Notes: generated by a model not told the origin, from the sequence alone. A DNA stretch of 64,000 bases from Vreelandella olivaria (GCA_004295565.1 AP019416.1:3100001-3164000); one strand, 5' to 3'. Positions 22,448 to 33,144 are shown, numbered from the stretch's first letter. Numbers and translations: made by a program.

Positions 22448-23056
22448 TTAAAGCCCCTCAACCAATTGATCGATCGCTTGGAAAGCTTCTTTGATCGCGG
22501 CTTCACGCTGTTGCTCATCCAAATTCAGGCCTTCAGCATAAACCACGTCAACCTCTTTAATTCCCATCAGACCTAGCATGGTTTTCAGATGAGGCGTTTG
22601 GCTGTCAAACTCGGTGCCTGCGTACTGACCGCCCCGCGCTGCCAGAATAATCGCTCGCTTGCCTTCCACCAACCCTTGTGGGCCGTTTTCGGTATAGCGG
22701 AACGTTTCACCGGCACGCAGAACACGGTCAAACCACGCTTTCAACTGTGAAGGAATACCCAGGTTATACATCGGTACCGCAATCACCAGAACATCATTGC
22801 CGCGTAGCTCAGCCAGCAGTTCGTCCGAGCACGCGGCTAACGCCTGCTGTTCGGCATTACGCTCTGCGGCCGCCACTTGCCAAGCCCCTAGTTCACTGAT
22901 ATCCAAGTGGGGCAGTGCGTTCTTGACGACATCACGCTGTGTGACCTCGATATCGTTACGGGCATTCGCCTGTTCTATAAAGCGATTCGCCAACGCATTG
23001 GATTGGCCATTTTCAGCCAGAATAGAAGAAGTAATTACCAGGGCACGGGTTGTCAT
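22448..23056 (-). CDS. azoR: FMN-dependent NADH-azoreductase
   Basis: Flavodoxin-fold quinone/azo reductase, about 202 residues, intact. FMN-binding segments: SSILAENGQSNALANRF near the start, VPMYNLGIPSQLKAWFDRVLRAGETF in the middle (motif PMYNLGIP) and AARGGQY. The ATG at 23054-23056 follows GGAGCTTTCA with 6-base spacing; an upstream in-frame ATG at 23074 lacks one. Probable role: two-electron reduction of quinones. Monocistronic. Confidence 0.94.
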   Translation of the reverse strand: MTTRALVITSSILAENGQSNALANRFIEQANARNDIEVTQRDVVKNALPHLDISELGAWQVAAAERNAEQQALAACSDELLAELRGNDVLVIAVPMYNLGIPSQLKAWFDRVLRAGETFRYTENGPQGLVEGKRAIILAARGGQYAGTEFDSQTPHLKTMLGLMGIKEVDVVYAEGLNLDEQQREAAIKEAFQAIDQLVEGL

Positions 23057-23174
23057 TGAAAGCTCCAAAATCATTAAGGGGAAGGAATGGGAGCTATTCT
23101 ACGGCGCTTTCCAGGAAGCAAAAGCGCAACGTTTTCCGACTTGTATTCGATTAAATCGAATTGTGCGACGACCA

Positions 23175-23210
23175 ATAAAAAGCCCCGCGACGCAAAATGC
23201 GAGGCGGGGC
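23175..23210 (-). terminator. intrinsic terminator of alsT
   Basis: On the minus strand GCCCCGC (23210-23204), an inner CGCATTTTGCG hairpin, then GCGGGGC (23188-23182) followed by TTTTTATT. A classical stem with U-tract lying 45 bases after the symporter stop. Confidence 0.82.
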
Positions 23211-23253
23211 GCAGCCAGTGAATTAAATGGCTAACTCGTTTACTTAAGCTCGA

Positions 23254-24700
23254 TTACTTTTTGGGCCAGGCCTTGGGATCGACTTTATTCACCAGCTTGG
23301 GGAAGCGGCTGGGGTCGAATACCGGCTCTTTACCCGCTTTCAACTGTTCTTCGTAGTCGCGGAAGAGCGAGAAAGCCACCGGCGACAGCATTAAAATAGC
23401 GACCAGGTTAATAATCGCCATCATGCCCATAGAGAGGTCGGCAAAGTTCCAAATCGCTCCCAGGCTTGCCACCGAGCCAATCATAATCATCGCCAGCACT
23501 GCCAAGCGGTAAATAAACACGGCAACCGGAGCGCGACGCCCGGCCAGATACTCAATGTTCGACTCGCCGTAGGAGTAGTTGGCAATCACCGAGGTAAACG
23601 CAAATAGCAGAATCGCCACCGCGATAAACATACCGCCCCACTCGCCCACATGACTGGAAAGCGCCATTTGAGTCAACTGGATGCCGTTGTTCTCGTCCCC
23701 GGCCATCAATTCAGGCCCGGCCATAATGATGATGGCCGCCGTGGCCGTGCAGATCACCAGCGTATCGAGAAACACCCCGAGCATCTGAATAAAGCCCTGG
23801 GCAGCGGGGTGATCGGGCCGCGTAGAGGCGGTAGCCGCCGCATTGGGCGCCGAGCCCATACCCGCTTCATTGGAAAATAACCCGCGCTGAATACCGTTCA
23901 TAATCGCCTGGGAAACCGCGTAGCCTACTGCCCCCGGCCGCCTGCTCAAAGCCAAAAGCACTGCGCACAATGGTCATGATCGCAGCGGGCAAGTCGCTGA
24001 TATTCAACCCTACTACCACCAGCGCCAGAATTAAGTAGAGCAGCGCCATGAGCGGCACCACCAGTTCAGCCACCTTGGCAATCGACTTCAAACCGCCAAA
24101 GATGATCGGTGCCACCACCGCCATCAAAACTAACCCCATTGCCCAGGTGGGAACGGCAAATGCCTGCTCCATGGCCTGGGCGATAGAGTTGGCCTGAACG
24201 CTGTTGAACGCCAACCCAAAGGCAATAATCAAACAGATAGAGAACAAGACCGCCAGCCAACGCAACCCCAGGCCGCGCTCGATATAACGTGCAGGGCCGC
24301 CACGGAAGGTGTTATCACCGTGGTCGGTTTTATACGCCTGAGCTAGGGTTGACTCCACAAAGCTGGTGGCCATCCCCACCATGGCGGTCATCCACATCCA
24401 GAAAATGGCGCCAGGGCCACCAAAATAGATAGCCACCGCGACACCGGCCAGGTTACCCGTACCTACCCGGGCCGCCAGACTGGTGGAGAGTGCTTGAAAC
24501 GAAGAGATACCGCCATTTGATTGGCGGGAACTGCCCAGCAGCTTGAACATATGGCCGAAATAGCGCAACTGAATACCGCGGGTCAGCAGCGTAAAATAGA
24601 GACCCGCGCCAATCAGCAGGTAAATCAGCACACTGCCCCAGAGCAGGCCGTTGCCGCGATCCACCAGCGATGTCAGCAGCGGAGGAAGAGTAAAATCCAT
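23254..24700 (-). CDS. sodium:alanine/glycine symporter (AGCS family), one frameshift
   Basis: Inner-membrane Na+-coupled amino acid importer with about 10-11 hydrophobic segments. Family signatures: GGISSFQALSTSLAARVGTGNLAGVA, FWMWMTAMVGMATSFVE, GGPARYIERGLG and NGIQRGLFSNEAGMGSAPNAAATA. A shift near 23935 sits in a CCCCC/GGC stretch (AFGFEQAAGGAVGYAVSQAI after repair). The ATG at 24698-24700 (MDFTLPPLL) is taken as start, giving about 482 residues. It lies 100 bases downstream of a LysR gene on the same strand and ends in a strong terminator. Confidence 0.93.
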
Positions 24701-24799
24701 GAAAATCACGCCTTTTAAACAATGAAAGCGCATCATTTTTCACGGCTGCACCAAAATGGCAAGAAAATTGGCAAAAGACGTTAAATCAGCAGCAACCGC

Positions 24800-25664
24800 T
24801 TATGCCAGTGAACCAACGAGCCACTGCCAAACCAGCACGGCTTCGTCGCTGACGTGGCGTCGGCTAGGGCGCACCAGCCAGAAGCGCTCATCGCTGGGCA
24901 CACTCAGCTCGAAAGGCGCCACCAAGTCGCTACGCTGCTCCATTAAGCGGCGGTGAGTTAGTGCGATACCGCCACTTTGGCTAGCCAAGGCCAATGTCAT
25001 CACCTGATTATCGCAAGTGAGCGACCAGCACTGCGCTTCAAGATGGGCAACCCCGCTTGCTGCAACCACCCCGGCCACCCCACGCCAAACCCAACGGCGT
25101 GCAGCAACGTATGCCCAGCAAGATCGCTCGGCGCGGTTAGCGTCTCCGCTAATGCCTGCGAGCAAACAGGCAGCAGTTGCTCTTCGCCTAGCGGCTGCAT
25201 TTCGATGCCCGTCCACTCCCCTTTGCCATAACGAATCTCGATATCTGCTCCTTCGGGGCCAAAGTCGTCCGGCCAGATAGCGCTCACCAGGCGAATCGCC
25301 ACCTGGGGGTGAGCGCGGTGGAAAGCAATCAAGCGCGGCGCCAGCCACGACTGCTGAATAACCGGCGTGGCCCGCAGCGTCACCGGCTGTTCAGAGGTGC
25401 TGCCAAACACTTCCAGGGTGCCTTCGCTAATACGCACAAAGGCATCGTGAATACTTGGCAACCACGCCTGCCCGGCGGGGGTGAGCGTCAAGCTGCGCGC
25501 ATGGCGCACAAAGAGCTTCTGCCCACGCGGTCTTCCAGCAGCCTGACTCGCTGACTAATGGCCGCTTGAGTGACACCCAGCTCATTGCCGGCGGCAGTAA
25601 AACTCAAAGTGCGCGCCGCAGACTCAAATGCTTGCAGCCATAGGAGAGGCGGTAACTGACTCAT
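24800..25664 (-). CDS. LysR-family regulator, frameshifted
   Basis: 288 residues after repair. HTH at the N-terminus: LPPLLWLQAFESAARTLSFTAAGNELGVTQAAISQRVRLLE; the effector domain begins VTLRATPVIQQSWLAPRL and ends DEAVLVWQWLVGSLA. Shifts near 25520 (LFVRHARSLTLTPAGQAWL bridging) and 25025. It diverges from the gamma-butyrobetaine hydroxylase gene across a 161-base gap, the usual arrangement for LysR control of the neighbour; it could equally control alsT downstream. The inducer is unknown. Confidence 0.88.
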
Positions 25665-25825
25665 GGAAAAGAGACCTATAAATAAAATGACACCTTAGGG
25701 GTCAGATTAATCGTTTGTCAATGCCTCGGCTACTCCCCATCCTAGATAGCACTTACGCAAATCCCTGATGTGTGCCTCTAAAACCGCTGCAGGCACTGCC
25801 ACTTAGGGAGCGAATTGGAGTTCTC

Positions 25826-26997
25826 ATGAACAACGCTTTACAAACCTCACCTCAGGATCACGCCCCCGAAATGGGCGAATTAACGCCTTATCACACAGGC
25901 CCGGCACTCACTCAAGCGATGCTGACTCAGCATGGCGTAGCGCTAACGTGGCAAGATGGTCAACAAACGACCCTGCCCCTGCGTTGGCTACGTGACCACT
26001 GCGCCTGCCCAGCCTGCCGACACCCGCAGACACGTGAACGACTCTACCTGCCCCTTGAAGCCATCTCCGAACCGCCCAGCGTTGCGCTACTGGATGGCCA
26101 CTTGCACCTTAACTGGCGGGATGGTCATGTCAGTGCCTTTCATAGCGGCTGGCTCTATCAGCGTCGCCCAGAAGCCCCGCTCACCTCAGCCGTTCCCAAG
26201 GTCGCAGCGTGGGAAGACAACTTTGCTCCCGAACGCATTCGCCATAGCGACTTTTTTAACCCCTCAGGGCGAAAAAGCCTGGTTGACCGCCATGCTACGG
26301 GACGGGCTGGCATTGATGACCGATGGCCCGCTGGTGGAAGAGGAAGTGAGCCGTTTAGCCGAGCGTATTGGGCCCCAACGCGCTACCAACTTTGGCGCCC
26401 GCTTTGACGTGCGCTCCAAGCTAACCCCAATAACGCGGCCTATACTGCCGTGGGGTTACCGCTGCATATCGACCTGCCCAACTGGCGACAGCCGCCGGAT
26501 ATTCAGTTGCTCTACTGCCTGCAAAACGGCGCCAGCGGCAGCGAATCGCTGTTGCCGATGGTGCGCGGGTGGTCGAAGCCCTGCGCCAGCAAGACCCGGC
26601 AGCGCTGGCGATTCTTAGCGAAACGCCGATTGATTTTCGCTTTCAGGATGAAACCCACGATATCTCTATGCGGGCACCGGTGATCACCCTGGATAGCGCG
26701 GGTAACCTGGTCGAAATGCGCTTAAACAACTGGATTCGCGATGCCCTCCACCTGCCGGTAGAGCAGATGGATGCCTGGTACAGCGCCTACGCCCTGCTAT
26801 GGAAGCTGTTTCACAGCGAAGCGCACCAGCTAGAGTTCACCCTTCTCCCAGGGCAGATGGTCGCTTTTGATAACCGCCGGGTACTCCACGGGCGGCGCGA
26901 ATTTGATCCCAACAGCGGCGCACGCCATTTACAGGGCACCTATTTAGACCGCGATATGCTGGCTTCACGCCTCCGCGTGCTGGCCCGCAATGTCTAG
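25826..26997 (+). CDS. gamma-butyrobetaine hydroxylase-like dioxygenase, frameshifted
   Basis: Fe(II)/2-oxoglutarate dioxygenase of the BBOX/TMLH group; the known reaction is gamma-butyrobetaine to L-carnitine. The N-terminal zinc-type domain has LRWLRDHCACPACRHPQTRER. The catalytic domain reads LHIDLPNW (HxD iron ligands), IQLLYCLQNGASGSESLL and the distal ligand in NRRVLHGRREFD, with ARHLQGTYLDRD for 2-oxoglutarate. Shifts near 26275, 26425 and 26560. ATG at 25826 follows TTGGAGTTCTC. About 390 residues, the family size. Its neighbour is an OpuAC-type binding protein, which supports a role in carnitine/butyrobetaine metabolism. Confidence 0.9.
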
Positions 26998-27062
26998 CGT
27001 CATCCAATAATAACTGTTGAACGACAACACCTATCCAGACAAAAACCAAGCAAGGAGATCCT

Positions 27063-28000
27063 ATGACACACCTCAAGCCTCTCGCCTCAGCCATTGCCCT
27101 CGCCACTACCGCGCTGTTTGCCTCGGCGGCTCATGCCGACGATCAAACCCTCGATTTCGGTGTACCCGCCTGGCCCGGCATTACGGTAAAAACGGCCATC
27201 GCCGAACAGCTTTTAAACCCACTCGGCTACGAAACCAGTACCCAGGAAATCGGCCTGCAGGTGATTTACCAGGGTATCGAGAGCGGCGATATCGACGCCT
27301 TCCTAGGGGCCTGGCTGCCCGCCCAGCGGGAGATGTTCGATCCCCGCAAGGAGTCGGGTGTACTGATTGACGTAGCGAATAACGTCGATGGTGCGCAAAT
27401 GACCCTGGCAGTGCCCGAGTATCTGCATGAAAGTGGCATTCAGAGCTTTGCTGATTTAGACGAAAACCGTGACCAGTTCGACGGTAAAATTTATGGCTTT
27501 GGGGCAGGTTCCGCCGCCAGTGAGATTCTCCACAATGCCATTGATAACGACACTTGGGGCCTAGGTGACTGGCAGGTAGTCGATACCAGTGAAGTGGGCA
27601 TGCTTTCCGCTGCACGTGATGCCATCTCCGGGAAGAACCGATTGTCTGGGTCGGCTGGACGCCCCACTGGATGAACCTTGATCTTCCCATGCGCTACCTG
27701 GAAGATCCCGAAAACCTATTTGGTGAGAACAACGGTGAAAGCGATGTGTTAACGCTACTGCGCAGTGGCTATGCTGAAGCCAACCCCAATGTGGTGACCT
27801 TCTTTGAGCAGTTTACCTTTTCGGCTGAAGAGCAGAGCTGGATGATTCAGGCGTATGGCCAGGAAGAGCAAGACCTTAATGATGTCGCCGAACAGTGGAT
27901 CAACGACCACCCGGAACGCATTGAAGCCATGCTGGCAGACGTCACCACCGCTGACGGTGGCCCTGCCTGGCCGGTCATTGAAGCCCAGCTCGACAACTAA
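27063..28000 (+). CDS. OpuAC-type glycine betaine/carnitine/choline ABC substrate-binding protein, one frameshift
   Basis: Periplasmic binding protein with a Sec signal (residues 1-24, ending AHA) then DDQTLDFGVPAWPGITVKTAIAEQLL. The shift near 27640 interrupts the aromatic quaternary-amine site, which reads IVWVGWTPHWMNLDLP after repair. About 312 residues. Strong ribosome site AAGGAGATCCT. It is co-directional with the butyrobetaine hydroxylase gene, 65 bases downstream. No ABC permease or ATPase is linked, so it probably works with a transporter encoded elsewhere, as CaiX/BetX do in Pseudomonas. Confidence 0.91.
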
Positions 28001-28076
28001 CGCTTGGTGTAAACGCACCTTCATCCCATCGGACAGCTAGCGTATGCTAGCGCTTTTTTAACCGATGGGAGGGGGC

Positions 28077-28770
28077 ATGTCGCGGACATTGAGCAAGGGC
28101 GTAGGCCTGCTGGTAGTGGTCGTGCTGCTGGGCGTCATGTGGCAGTTACTGCAGCGCTACGACCTACTCACCCAGGCACGGCTTAGCGAATTGATCGGCT
28201 ACATTCGCCAGTGGCGTACCGCGCCCTGGATGTTTGCCGCGGTGATGACCACTTACGCCAGCGCCCTGCTGGTAATGTTTCCGCTTAGCCTACTGGTCGT
28301 CATAACAGGCTTACTGTTTGGCCCGATATGGGGGTTGGTGTACGCCACGTTAGGCACATTGACGTCGTCGGTTGTATCTTACTGGGTAGGCCACTGGTTA
28401 GGTCGAGAGGCGCTCATGCGCTATGGCGGGCGCCATCTACGCGGCCTCTCCGGCTATCTATCGAAGCGCGGCATTCGTACCATGACGGTGATCAACCTGC
28501 TGCCGCTAGCCCCGTTCACACTCACCAATATGCTGGCGGGCGCCTTTCACCTCAAGTTCCGCGACTATATGATCGGCTCCACCCTGGGTATCGTGCCTGG
28601 GCTGGCAGCGGTGATCCTATTGGGCAGCCAACTCGGCGCCCTTTTCACCGCGGCTTCAGCGAAAGAACTTATCCTAGCGGCTGTCGGACTCGCTGCCGGA
28701 ATTGGGCTGTTAATAGGCCTTAAACGTTATGCCAGCCGTCGCCAAGCAGCAAAAAGCAGCCTCACCGTGA
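28077..28770 (+). CDS. TVP38/TMEM64 (DedA-like) membrane protein
   Basis: Inner-membrane protein with about 6 hydrophobic segments. The VTT-domain core is clear: FPLSLLVVITGLLFGPIWGLVYATLG, SYWVGHWLGRE and RGIRTMTVINLLPLAPFTLTNMLAGAF. ATG at 28077 follows GGGAGGGGGC. The uncorrected frame runs on to 28952 across the convergent glycosyltransferase, which is implausible; a single shift in the A5 run near 28754 gives TGA at 28768-28770 and about 231 residues. Family members are proposed lipid scramblases/flippases. Confidence 0.88.
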
Positions 28771-30040
28771 GGGTGAGTGATACTTGGCCAGCACCTCCGC
28801 GTAAAAGCTCGCCACTGTTGAGGCGAAATTGGCGATATCGAACTCCTCAGCAAAGTGGCTGGCCTGCTTGCCCAACTGCTGGCGCAGCTCAACGTTATCT
28901 TTTAACTCCACCACTTTCTGCCCCCAGGCCTGGCGATTTTGCGGTGTTTTGAAGCCGTTTACTCCCTGGCGAACCACGTCATCGATACCGCTGGAGCGCA
29001 CCGCCACGACGGGCAACCCCGCCGACATCGCCTCAAGAATCACCATGCCCTGAGTTTCCGAGGTGGAGGCAAACACAAATATATCGCCTAGATGGTAATA
29101 AAGTGCCATGCGCTCCGGCGGCACCGCTCCAGCCAAGGTGACCTGCGAGGTCAGTTTCAAAGTATCGATTTGTTTTTGAATCGCCGCGCGATCCGGCCCA
29201 TCACCAATCAGCAGCAGATGAACATCAGCGTGCCCCTGAGCCTTAAGCTCGGCGATGGCTTCCAGCATAAAGCCAATATTTTTCTCTGCTAATCCGCGAG
29301 ACGCTGACCAATATTTTGCTGGCAGGGTCGACACCTAATTGCTCACGCAACGCTTCCAACGCACTCCCTTCAACCTGGGCAAACCGCGCAACATCTATGC
29401 CCGTAGGCTGCACCAGCGTGGGGGTTTTCACCCCTATCATGCGCAGATACTCCTCTGCGGAGTGGGTCGGCACAATCACCCCTTGGCAGCGGTTGGAAAA
29501 GCGCTTGATCAGGTAGTGCGAGATCAGGTTACGAAACAGCGCGCCGGGCAATGGCACAAAGTGGGCATAGTGCTCCAGGCGGGTGTGATAGGTGTAGATT
29601 ACCGGCACCTTGAGCCGACGGCCCATAAACAGCCCCATGGAACCGAGCCAAAAGGGTGGTGGACGTGAATAAGATCAGGCTTGAACGCCCGCAGGCAGCG
29701 GCGGAAACGCGCGCTAAAGGGATTGGTTAACCGGAACTCGCCCTTCTGACCAAACGCCATCAGCGTGGGGATGCGTCTTATCGAACTGTCGTCCTGCCAC
29801 GTTTCTCGGTAGCGCGGCACAAACAGTTGGATGGTGTGGCCTAGATCACATAAACCATTGCGCAGGCGATCCACCGACACCGATACCCCCGACACAAAGG
29901 GGGAAGTAGTTATTAGACACCATCGCTACGCGCAGAGATTTACCCAGGAAAGGGGTCGGGTCGATATCAAAATCGGGGTAGTAGTCGCGATCTTCAAAAA
30001 TCAGCCGATGCAAGCGCATCGCGAGCAGCGCCAATACCCC
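28762..30040 (-). CDS. GT4-type glycosyltransferase (C-terminal half of a probable fusion), frameshifted
   Basis: Family 4 glycosyltransferase, resembling diacylglycerol glucosyltransferases. N-lobe: LRVAMVSNNYFP, then SGVSVSVDRLRNGLCDLGH, LIHVHHPF, VPVIYTYHTRLEHYAHFVP. C-lobe: VQPTGIDVARF, ILVSVSRISREKNIGFML, LLLIGDGPDR, and the nucleotide-sugar E-x7-E stretch SETQGMVILEAMSAGLPVV. Shifts near 29890, 29630 and 29300. There is no ATG or ribosome site directly before LRVAMVS; the frame runs back through a hydrophobic segment (VLALLAMRLHRL) into the upstream phosphoesterase-like gene, so this is probably the cytoplasmic half of one membrane protein (see next entry). It converges with the TVP38 gene. 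Confidence 0.87.
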
Positions 30041-31043
30041 ACAATTAGCAAAAACCGCGTATAGCTAACGTAGAAAAATGCATACACCGTAGAAGCGACG
30101 CTACTCAGCATCCGCCACCAGCCAGGGCTATCCACATTCAAACGCACGGGGGCAATAGTGACACTCTCACCGTCGACATCGACGATGACGTAGTGATGAA
30201 AGCTACTGTCGGCATCGATCAGGATACCGCCCCACCGCCGGTGGTGACGTAATCCACCCCATTAACCGTCTGCTCAGAGAAAAGCGTCAGGTTGGCGGAG
30301 AACACGGTATCGACACCGTGCGCCTCCGCCAGCGCCATAATTCCATCAGCCAGGCGGGGGTCATTGAGGTAATTGTCCGCTTCAAACAGCGGCGCGTCGC
30401 TCACCACAGTGTGCAGCGGCAAACCAACAAACAAAAATTTATGTTGTGCTTCTGAGGCCGCAAGCTCCCGCTCCAACCAATCAAGCTGCCAGGAGGTGGA
30501 AGACTTCCCGGTGCCATCAAGGAAGATAAAGTGGCTATTGCCCGCGACAAAGGAGTAAAAATGGGGGCCAAAGTATTCGTAAAACAAGTAGCTACCAAAA
30601 TCGCTATCTTCGTTTTCGCCGTAGGTGAGTAAGTAAGGGACATCGAGCGTCTCCAGGCTCTGGTAGATCGCTTGATAGCTCTCCTGTCGCCCACCATTCA
30701 CGGCATTGCCCGCAGAAACCAGAAAGTCGATACCGCCCTGATTGATGAGCGGCACAATCTCATCCTGAAACACGTTTACCGAGTTATTGATATTGCCCAC
30801 CACCGCAAAGCGGTAATCGGTTCGATCCCTCAGCACCTCGCGGATATCAGCCACTTCAAGGGTATGCACCGACTCAAATTTGGGCTCTGCGACATACAAC
30901 CAAATTTGGTGAGCAATCAGCCCTACCACCAGGGCGAGATTAAGGTAAAGAACAGCCGCAACCAGCGCTGACGGGAAAGGCGAAAAAGGAGCGTCGAGGC
31001 ATTTAAAAGCGCTTTTCAATAATAAACATGATGTAGCCGCCAC
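30041..31043 (-). CDS. membrane-anchored, degenerate calcineurin-like phosphoesterase domain (N-terminal half of a probable fusion)
   Basis: An N-terminal hydrophobic segment (LVAAVLYLNLALVVGLIAHQ) precedes a domain with metallophosphoesterase layout, but every metal-ligand motif is altered: the first block reads VVGNINN instead of GDxHG, the second SAGNAVN instead of GD, the third YGENED instead of GNHE, and the late GHxH-type block reads FSANLT. After a shift near 30230 it continues GGILIDADSSFHHYVIVDVDG and a second hydrophobic segment (YAFFYVSYTRFLLIVG). A further shift in a GGGG run at 30037-30040 leads without a stop into the GT4 glycosyltransferase. Start GTG at 31043 is provisional. 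Predicted topology: N-in, pseudo-phosphoesterase in the periplasm, glycosyltransferase in the cytoplasm. Confidence 0.7.
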
Positions 31044-31109
31044 GCTGGCGGTTTGAGCCTAAAAACGCCTTTACTATACAGCAACGCTGCCTAGAGTTGG
31101 CGGCCCAGG

Positions 31110-31536
31110 TTAGCGCGCCTCGCACCCGTTTAGCGTAGCCAGTAACCGCCGTGGCCCCGCTTGATTGCGGTGTTCTCCCAGCCATATGCCCTGCCAGGTA
31201 CCTAAGGCCAGGCGTCCATCCCGCACCGCCAGGGTAGCTGTGTGCCCAGCAGGCTGGCGGCTACATGGGCGGGCATATCATCAGGCCCCTCCAGGGTGTG
31301 GCGGAAATAGGGTAAATCTTCGGGCACCAGTCGACTCAGAAACGCATCTAAATCGTGGCGCACATCCGGATCAGTGTTCTCATTGAGCGTTAACGAGGCA
31401 GAGGTATGCATCAGTTGCAAATGCAGCATGCCAATATGGCAGTCGTTTAAGCATGGCAGCGCGCGGGCTATATCATCCGTAATCAAATGAAAACCGCGCG
31501 CCACTTCGGGAAAATGGATCTCTTGTTGGAACCACA
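31110..31536 (-). CDS. YjbQ/UPF0047 family protein, one frameshift
   Basis: About 142 residues: [22 protein letters not shown], then [59 protein letters not shown] and, after a shift near 31235, [23 protein letters not shown], the conserved C-terminal strand motif ([12 protein letters not shown]). E. coli YjbQ has weak thiamin phosphate synthase activity; the physiological role is unclear. The ATG at 31536 follows GGAGTGTTT. Confidence 0.92.
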
Positions 31537-31665
31537 TAAACACTCCTTTGTTTGCTGTTTAATAACGGCACGACATCACCAACGTGCTCTTCTTGTATGG
31601 CAAAATAGCGTCAGATAGTCCTTAAGATAGCCGATCCCCATGCTTTTTCGCCAAGGAGCGCGTTA

Positions 31666-32202
31666 ATGAAAGCAGTGCTAGGAAGCAGTGTCATCACCAT
31701 GGCCCTACTCACGGGGTGTACTGGCATCCCTGATGGCACCGAGCCCGTCACGGGCTTTGAGCTAGACCGCTACCTGGGCCAATGGTACGAAATAGCTCGC
31801 CTGGATCACTCCTTTGAACGCGGCCTTGATTGCGTTACCGCCACTTACAGCCTGCGCGATGAGGGCGGTGTGCGAGTGATCAACCGCGGTTACAACCTTG
31901 AGGAGCAAGCGTGGGATGAAGCCGAGGGCCGCGCCTACTTTATTGATGACGAAAACGTCGGGCGCCTGAAAGTGAGCTTTTTGGCCCCTTCTACGGCGGC
32001 TATAACGTCCTTGCGCTGGATGAGGGAGTACCAATGGGCGCTAGTGGCAGGCCCTAACCGTGACTACCTGTGGATCCTTTCGCGCACGCCGGAGATGGAT
32101 AGCGCGGCAGAAAACCATCTGCGTCAGCGAGCAGCCGAGCTGGATTTCCCCACCGATGAATTGATCGACGTTATCCAGGGCGAGGAGTGCCCGAGCAGAT
32201 AA
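31666..32202 (+). CDS. blc: outer-membrane lipocalin (Blc family) lipoprotein
   Basis: 178 residues. The lipobox LLTGC puts the lipidated Cys at residue 18. Lipocalin signature LDRYLGQWYEIARLDHSFERG, later ALVAGPNRDYLWILSRTP. The frame is open throughout, but residues about 106-121 (around 31980-32027) read out of register; shifting by one base across this stretch restores the family motif FFGPFYGGYNVLALDEEY, so two opposite one-base errors probably cancel (T run near 31981, GGG near 32025). Known Blc binds lysophospholipids and fatty acids at the outer membrane. Confidence 0.92.
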   Translation: MKAVLGSSVITMALLTGCTGIPDGTEPVTGFELDRYLGQWYEIARLDHSFERGLDCVTATYSLRDEGGVRVINRGYNLEEQAWDEAEGRAYFIDDENVGRLKVSFLAPSTAAITSLRWMREYQWALVAGPNRDYLWILSRTPEMDSAAENHLRQRAAELDFPTDELIDVIQGEECPSR

Positions 32203-32206
32203 CGCC

Positions 32207-33144
32207 TTATCCCGCTGGCAGCGCCGAGACCCTACCGGTCATCTCTCGCTGAATATAATCGATAAAAGCGCGTAGCCGGGCGGGCACATGGCGGCGCTGC
32301 TCAAACACCGCGTAAAAATCCGCCCGCACGCCTTGCCAGCCAGGCAGCAGTTCAACTAATGCACCGCTGGCAAGGTGCTCGTTCACGTCCCACCAGGAGC
32401 GCAGCATGACACCGTGGCCATCCAAGGCTAAGCGGGTAATCACCTCTCCATCGTTGCTGGCTAATCGACCGCTGACCTTTATCGACTGCACCTTGCCAAC
32501 GCCTTCTTGTGCAGGCTGATCGTTTTGTTCAAAGCGCCAAAGTGGAAAGTCACTGTCGTTCTCGCGAACCACCAAACAGGCGTGCTGCTGTAAATCTGCC
32601 GGTACTTGCAGAGGCGGCGCCAGGGCAATGTAGGCAGGCGACGCACAGAGCACCCGTCGATTGGCCAGAATACGCCGAGCGACCAAGCGCGATTCCGGCG
32701 GCTCGCCCACGCGAATACCAATATCAAAACCATGGTCGCTCAAATTGAGCGGAAAATTGGTCAACTCTAGCCACCCTTCCACTTCAGGGTGATCGGCACA
32801 AAAGCGCGATAGCAGTGGCGCGATATGACGACGGCCAAAGCCAAAGGTGGCGTTAACCCGCAAACGCCCGCTAAGTGCTTGGTCAGCCCCCTCACCCAGT
32901 GAGTTTTCCAGTTCACCCAGCTCATCTAAAATCAACGCGCCACGGGCCAGATAGCGCTCCCCCTCCGCCGTCAGCGTCAACCGCCGCGTGGTGCGGGCCG
33001 CCAGCTCTACCCCCAGGCGCGCTTCCAACTGTTTAAGCCGCTTGCTCACCGCAGAGAGCGACAGCCCCAGCTCACGAGCCGTCGCGGTAAGGCTACCTGC
33101 CCGCGCCAAGTGCTGAAAAAAGCCAAATCATCCAGATGCGCCAT
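32207..33144 (-). CDS. LysR-family regulator divergent from tartrate dehydrogenase
   Basis: About 312 residues. The N-terminus reads MAHLDDLAFF, then after a shift in a T-run near 33118 QHLARAGSLTATARELGLSLSAVSKRLKQLEARLGVELAARTTRRLTLT, a LysR HTH of the DmlR/AaeR-like subgroup. The effector domain starts LSGRLRVNATFGFGRRHIAPLL. It diverges from the tartrate/D-malate dehydrogenase gene, the arrangement of E. coli dmlR-dmlA, so it probably activates that gene in response to its substrate (inference). It ends 4 bases from the convergent lipocalin gene. Confidence 0.9.

Noticed and set aside
28770-28952. C-terminal extension of the TVP38 ORF
   Set aside because: It runs antisense across the conserved end of the glycosyltransferase; one shift in an A5 run gives a natural stop at 28770.
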